Below, piece after piece: positions 60,906 to 64,000 of a DNA stretch of 64,000 nt. This DNA comes from Sebastes aleutianus (Eukaryota > Chordata > Actinopteri > Perciformes > Sebastidae): contig CAKAKS010000068.1 in NCBI GenBank assembly GCA_916700875.1, positions 25,202,753 to 25,266,752 of the forward strand. The letters run 5' to 3'. The notes under the pieces were generated by a model that searched no databases, had not been told where the DNA came from, and was given only the letters and a program-made list of their open reading frames with translations. Position 1 is the stretch's first letter; every line of letters starts with the position of its first letter. The translations under genes and the position numbers were made by a program.

Positions 60906-62089
60906 ACCATGTTCACGAGAAGAGTCCATTTGAACGCCCCCCTCTTGTCGTATTTACAACCTCATAAGTGGAAAAGTTTCTGAAAGCTCCGACTTCACGA
61001 GTTGTGACGTGTTTGTTAACGTTGTCAGAAATGGCGGAGGCCATGGAAGTTAATTTTTCGGTGCATAATAAGTTAATATATTGTAATTTTAGTCGTATAT
61101 TGTTTTTCTTTGTAATTTTATAATATGTCGGAGGAAAATGTTGATATTCCCAACGGCCTCATCTTTTTTCTCTGTCATTATGCCTTTGCATTTCCTACAT
61201 TATGTTACCCACTTGCTAGTGTGCTAAACTGTTAGCCTCTCTGGCTTGTAGACGCCGACAGTAACGTTAATATTGCTTAGCAGGGGTGCTCTTACGACTT
61301 AACCACTTCAACGCCGAGCATATTGTGTACACGACTTCCCATGTCGTAAACACAAGCTCATGAGTTTCATTTTAAAGCACCAGATGTCAAACCGTCTGTT
61401 GTGAAAAGGTCTATTCTGGGAGGGTTTGTAATCTTGGTGAATCAAAAATCAAATATGTGAACGCAACACCACAGAAAAGGAGCGAAGACAAACGGCAAGC
61501 TACATATAAGATCTCACAAAGCTGAAGACGGACTGTTGTGATGGTTAGTAATCGTGTCAGTGGCTTAAACTCTACTGAGTATTACAACAGAGTATTAAAG
61601 AGTCAGCCATTTTCCACCATCTGGAGCACCTGACAGTTTTTCAGTCTCTCTTGACCTCTCGTTCATTCCTCCTTGACATGAACACACTGACAGAAGTCAG
61701 AAGACTTCGAGACTTTGATTGTTCTGTTCGATTTTTAATGCTTTGGTTCGAAGGAGCAAAAGGTAAAAATCTGAGATGTAGGGGTAAAACTGTGTAACAG
61801 TATTACCTCAGAGTATTGTACTTGTTCTGGGCAGTTTTGTGTAGATAAGAGGGGAGAAAGAGGGAGGTGGAGAGAACAAGGGCAGAGTGTGGTGGGGATG
61901 AGGTGGGGGGAGCGCTGCAGTGCTGCTGACCACTGCGAGACTCATCCATCCAGAACATGCTGAGCTGCTCTGCTTCGCTTACTGGCTTCAAGTCAAGTTT
62001 GGCGTCCGAAAACTTTGATTGAGAACAACTCCACAAAACATAAACTAAGCAGAAAAATCGTTTCACATCCCCTCCCTCATCACATTTGC

Positions 62090-62350
62090 TGCGGGGCCAT
62101 GTTCTCTTTAAAATTACACCTCTTTTAATCAACAGGAGATGGCAGCTTATCTTTACTCTGAACATTATTACCAAACAAGAGGCTCAGGTGATTTTCACTG
62201 GCGGCGAGGCATTCAATTATTTAAAAGCTGTTATAGCTCCTGTTGTGTGTGTGCACCCTGAATTCATCTTTTATTGAGGCGGCCGGCGAATGACTTGTTA
62301 TAAACAGCTCGCAGGGAAGTGCGCTGATGTCTGCCACCGATCCATTTGAG
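62090..62350. other. Candidate conserved noncoding segment
   Basis: A base-balanced, repeat-free stretch (CTTTTAATCAACAGGAGATG through TGAATTCATCTTTTATTGAG and GAATGACTTGTTATAAACAG). The short open frames are unremarkable. Candidate status is a visual inference only. Confidence 0.25.
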
Positions 62351-62779
62351 GGAATGACAGACTGCACCTCCACCAGACTGCAGGATTGAATTCAAATAAC
62401 TCTGCCTTCTTAACCTTAAGGCAATTGGACATATTTTATACCTGGGTACCTTTGAGTTTGAAGTGGCCAGGTCTGAGGAGGTTTACTGTTGCTGTCACAA
62501 ACTCTGTGGAGCTAAATAACATCTTCCAACTTATCCATTGTGCATATATACATTTACACCTGTGTTTTCCCAACTTCAACAAATATGCACAGGGATACAC
62601 AAACACAAATTTGCATGTAAGCACATACTTTTAAAAAAGCAAATATATACCCACACTATGTGCGCAAACAAGAATACTCCTCACAAGTACAACTGCATTT
62701 AACTGCATCCTATATGCAGCAGAATACACTATATGAACTGCTTGTTAATGAAGCGTCAAAGCAGAATTTCAGAGCAGAA

Positions 62780-63140
62780 TTGCGAGACAAAGTCGCAACT
62801 AACGAATATTTCATTGTCAATTAATGTGTTGATTATTTTCTTGATTAATTGATTAGTTGTTTGGTCTATAACATGTCGGAAAATGGTGAAAAATGTCGAT
62901 CAGTGTGTCCCAAAGCCCAAGATGACGTCCTCAAATGTCTTGTTTTGTTCACAACTCAAAGATATTTACAGTTATTATATATATTATTATATATTTACAG
63001 TTTACTGTCATAGAGGAGTAAAGAAACCAGAAGATATTCACATTTAAGAAGCTGGAATCAGAGAATTTTGACTTTTTTTTTTTCTTACAAAAATATTCAG
63101 ATATTCAAACCGATTAATCGATTAATCGTCGCAGCTCTGA
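62780..63140 (-). mobile_element. hAT-like MITE, family H copy 2
   Basis: The reverse of 21918-22231: GTCGCAACTAACGAATATTT at one end, AACCGATTAATCGATTAATC then GTCGCAGCTCTGAAAG at the other, with the shared interior CAAAGCCCAAGATGACGTCC. Confidence 0.7.
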
Positions 63141-63370
63141 AAGTCAGTCATGTTCAATCTCCCCTCTTTTCAAGTGTCACAACAATGAGCCGCAGCAGTG
63201 AGAAGCACAATTCAGCAGATTTTTTTCACAAATAGATTAAATTGCGGTAAGTCAGCCTTCCATTTGGTATTATTTTTATTCATACTATAACATTAATAGG
63301 GATTGGATGTGGACTGAATTGTGATTCACAACTTGCATTGACTGAACTGGAATGTGACTTGTGCCCATCA

Positions 63371-63397
63371 CTGCTGCTGCTGCTGCTGCTGCTGCTG
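63371..63397. repeat. (CTG)9 microsatellite
   Basis: Nine uninterrupted CTG units. The poly-Ala frame on the minus strand has no splice or family support. Confidence 0.9.
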
Positions 63398-64000
63398 CGT
63401 ACAACTGAGAGGTGTTTGCTGAACATCTTTGGCATCCCACAATCTGCTGACGGGTCGAGAATATTTCAAAACACTGACAACTAGATGTCACTTGGGTGCA
63501 GATAAGTCTTATGACAGTGTCACTCAACTGACAAGCAAACAAAAATGTAACGAGTATGAGCTCTTTATAAGACATAATCAGCTTTTTGGGTAATCATGTC
63601 AGTGCAGCATTACTATCATGATATTTAGTAAAATATGCGCTCTACTGACATTTTAAAACATGCATGATATTTCCCAAATTAGTACCCCCCAAAAAAACCT
63701 AGTAGTGACATTAGCAAATACCTCCAGGGTATTGAACTTTAGAGCTTCTGCAGAATAAAAACTATCCATTAAAAAGAGCTATTAATATCCTCCTCCCTCC
63801 ACTTTCTAATGCATGGAGCAGGAACATCTGGGACTGTGGAGTCAGAGGGGAGCGGGCTGTGGGAAAAACCTTACAGCAGTTTTCCATTGCAAGCTGTAGG
63901 CTAACCCCCCCTGTGATCTCTGATGCTATCTGTTTATACTGAAAGATAAACCCACTGTAAAATACAGTATAGTTGGTGTGTGCACTACCACAGTGTAGCC

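Larger units (their letters stand above)
36950..64000 (-). other. pcp4 intron 1 and/or upstream DNA; repeat-rich
   Basis: No further exon was recognised on either strand over 27 kb. A search by eye for an ATG-AGT/C-GAG exon with a donor failed, so pcp4 exon 1 is probably beyond the window, consistent with the very large first intron of the mammalian gene. Repeats at 37480, 37840, 39710-40182, 41405-42768, 44228, 46164-47220, 48140-48682, 50150-51112, 52734-53320, 54716-55100, 56515-57190, 57930-58822, 60565-60905 and 62780-63140 fill much of it. Unlisted stretches appear to be plain unique sequence. Confidence 0.6.

Noticed and set aside
63285..63575. Poly-Ala ORF on the minus strand
   Set aside because: Produced by (CTG)9; no exon signals.
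36950..64000. pcp4 exon 1 (Met-Ser-Glu) or an igsf5 exon
   Set aside because: No ATG-Ser-Glu codons with a donor, and no immunoglobulin-type exon, could be found by eye.
1..64000. tRNA genes, integrated virus genes, full-length transposases or reverse transcriptases
   Set aside because: No cloverleaf candidates, no conserved catalytic motifs and no long frames; the mobile elements seen are nonautonomous or 5'-truncated.

Overview
The window is nuclear genomic DNA from a ray-finned fish, most likely a percomorph teleost. It is AT-leaning, gene-poor and crowded with short nonautonomous DNA transposons, LINE 3' tails and microsatellites of the kinds common in spiny-rayed fishes. No bacterial, phage or organellar gene arrangement is present. 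Nearly all ORFs longer than 60 codons are chance frames in introns or repeats.

Two protein genes are supported, arranged tail to tail. (1) The last coding exon of a DSCAM-family cell-adhesion receptor lies on the plus strand (5017-5594). It has a normal splice acceptor, a C-terminal PDZ ligand (...SYTLV), a 3' UTR and a poly(A) signal at 6438. (2) Two coding exons of pcp4 (Purkinje cell protein 4/PEP-19, a small calmodulin-binding IQ protein) lie on the minus strand. The terminal exon (26991-27121) carries the acidic and IQ segment, and a 52-bp internal exon (36898-36949) splices to it in matching phase. The first coding exon (expected to encode only M-S-E) was not found, so 36950-64000 is probably pcp4 intron 1 or upstream DNA. 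PCP4 and DSCAM are convergent neighbours on human 21q22.2, so the pairing supports both calls and favours dscam over dscaml1.

Layout: 1-5016 last intron of dscam; 5017-5594 last dscam exon; 5595 to about 6460 dscam 3' UTR; about 6.46-26.4 kb intergenic; 26.4-27.0 kb pcp4 3' UTR; 27122-36897 pcp4 intron 2; 36950-64000 pcp4 intron 1 and/or 5' flank. The noncoding part is a mosaic of at least ten dispersed repeat families. Several are nested: one family-B copy carries both a 92-bp tandem expansion and an inserted inverted-repeat element, and another carries a hAT-like and a Harbinger-like insertion. A fragment resembling the D2 region of 28S rRNA lies at 23656-23980.

I found no convincing new multi-gene system. 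The most interesting items are the long Ser/Gly expansion in the dscam cytoplasmic tail, the rRNA-derived fragment inside repeats, a small inverted repeat carrying two CTCTCGCGAGA motifs, a 41-bp-arm hairpin, and the nested and tandemly amplified MITE copies. Family names given without a database search are pattern-based inferences.
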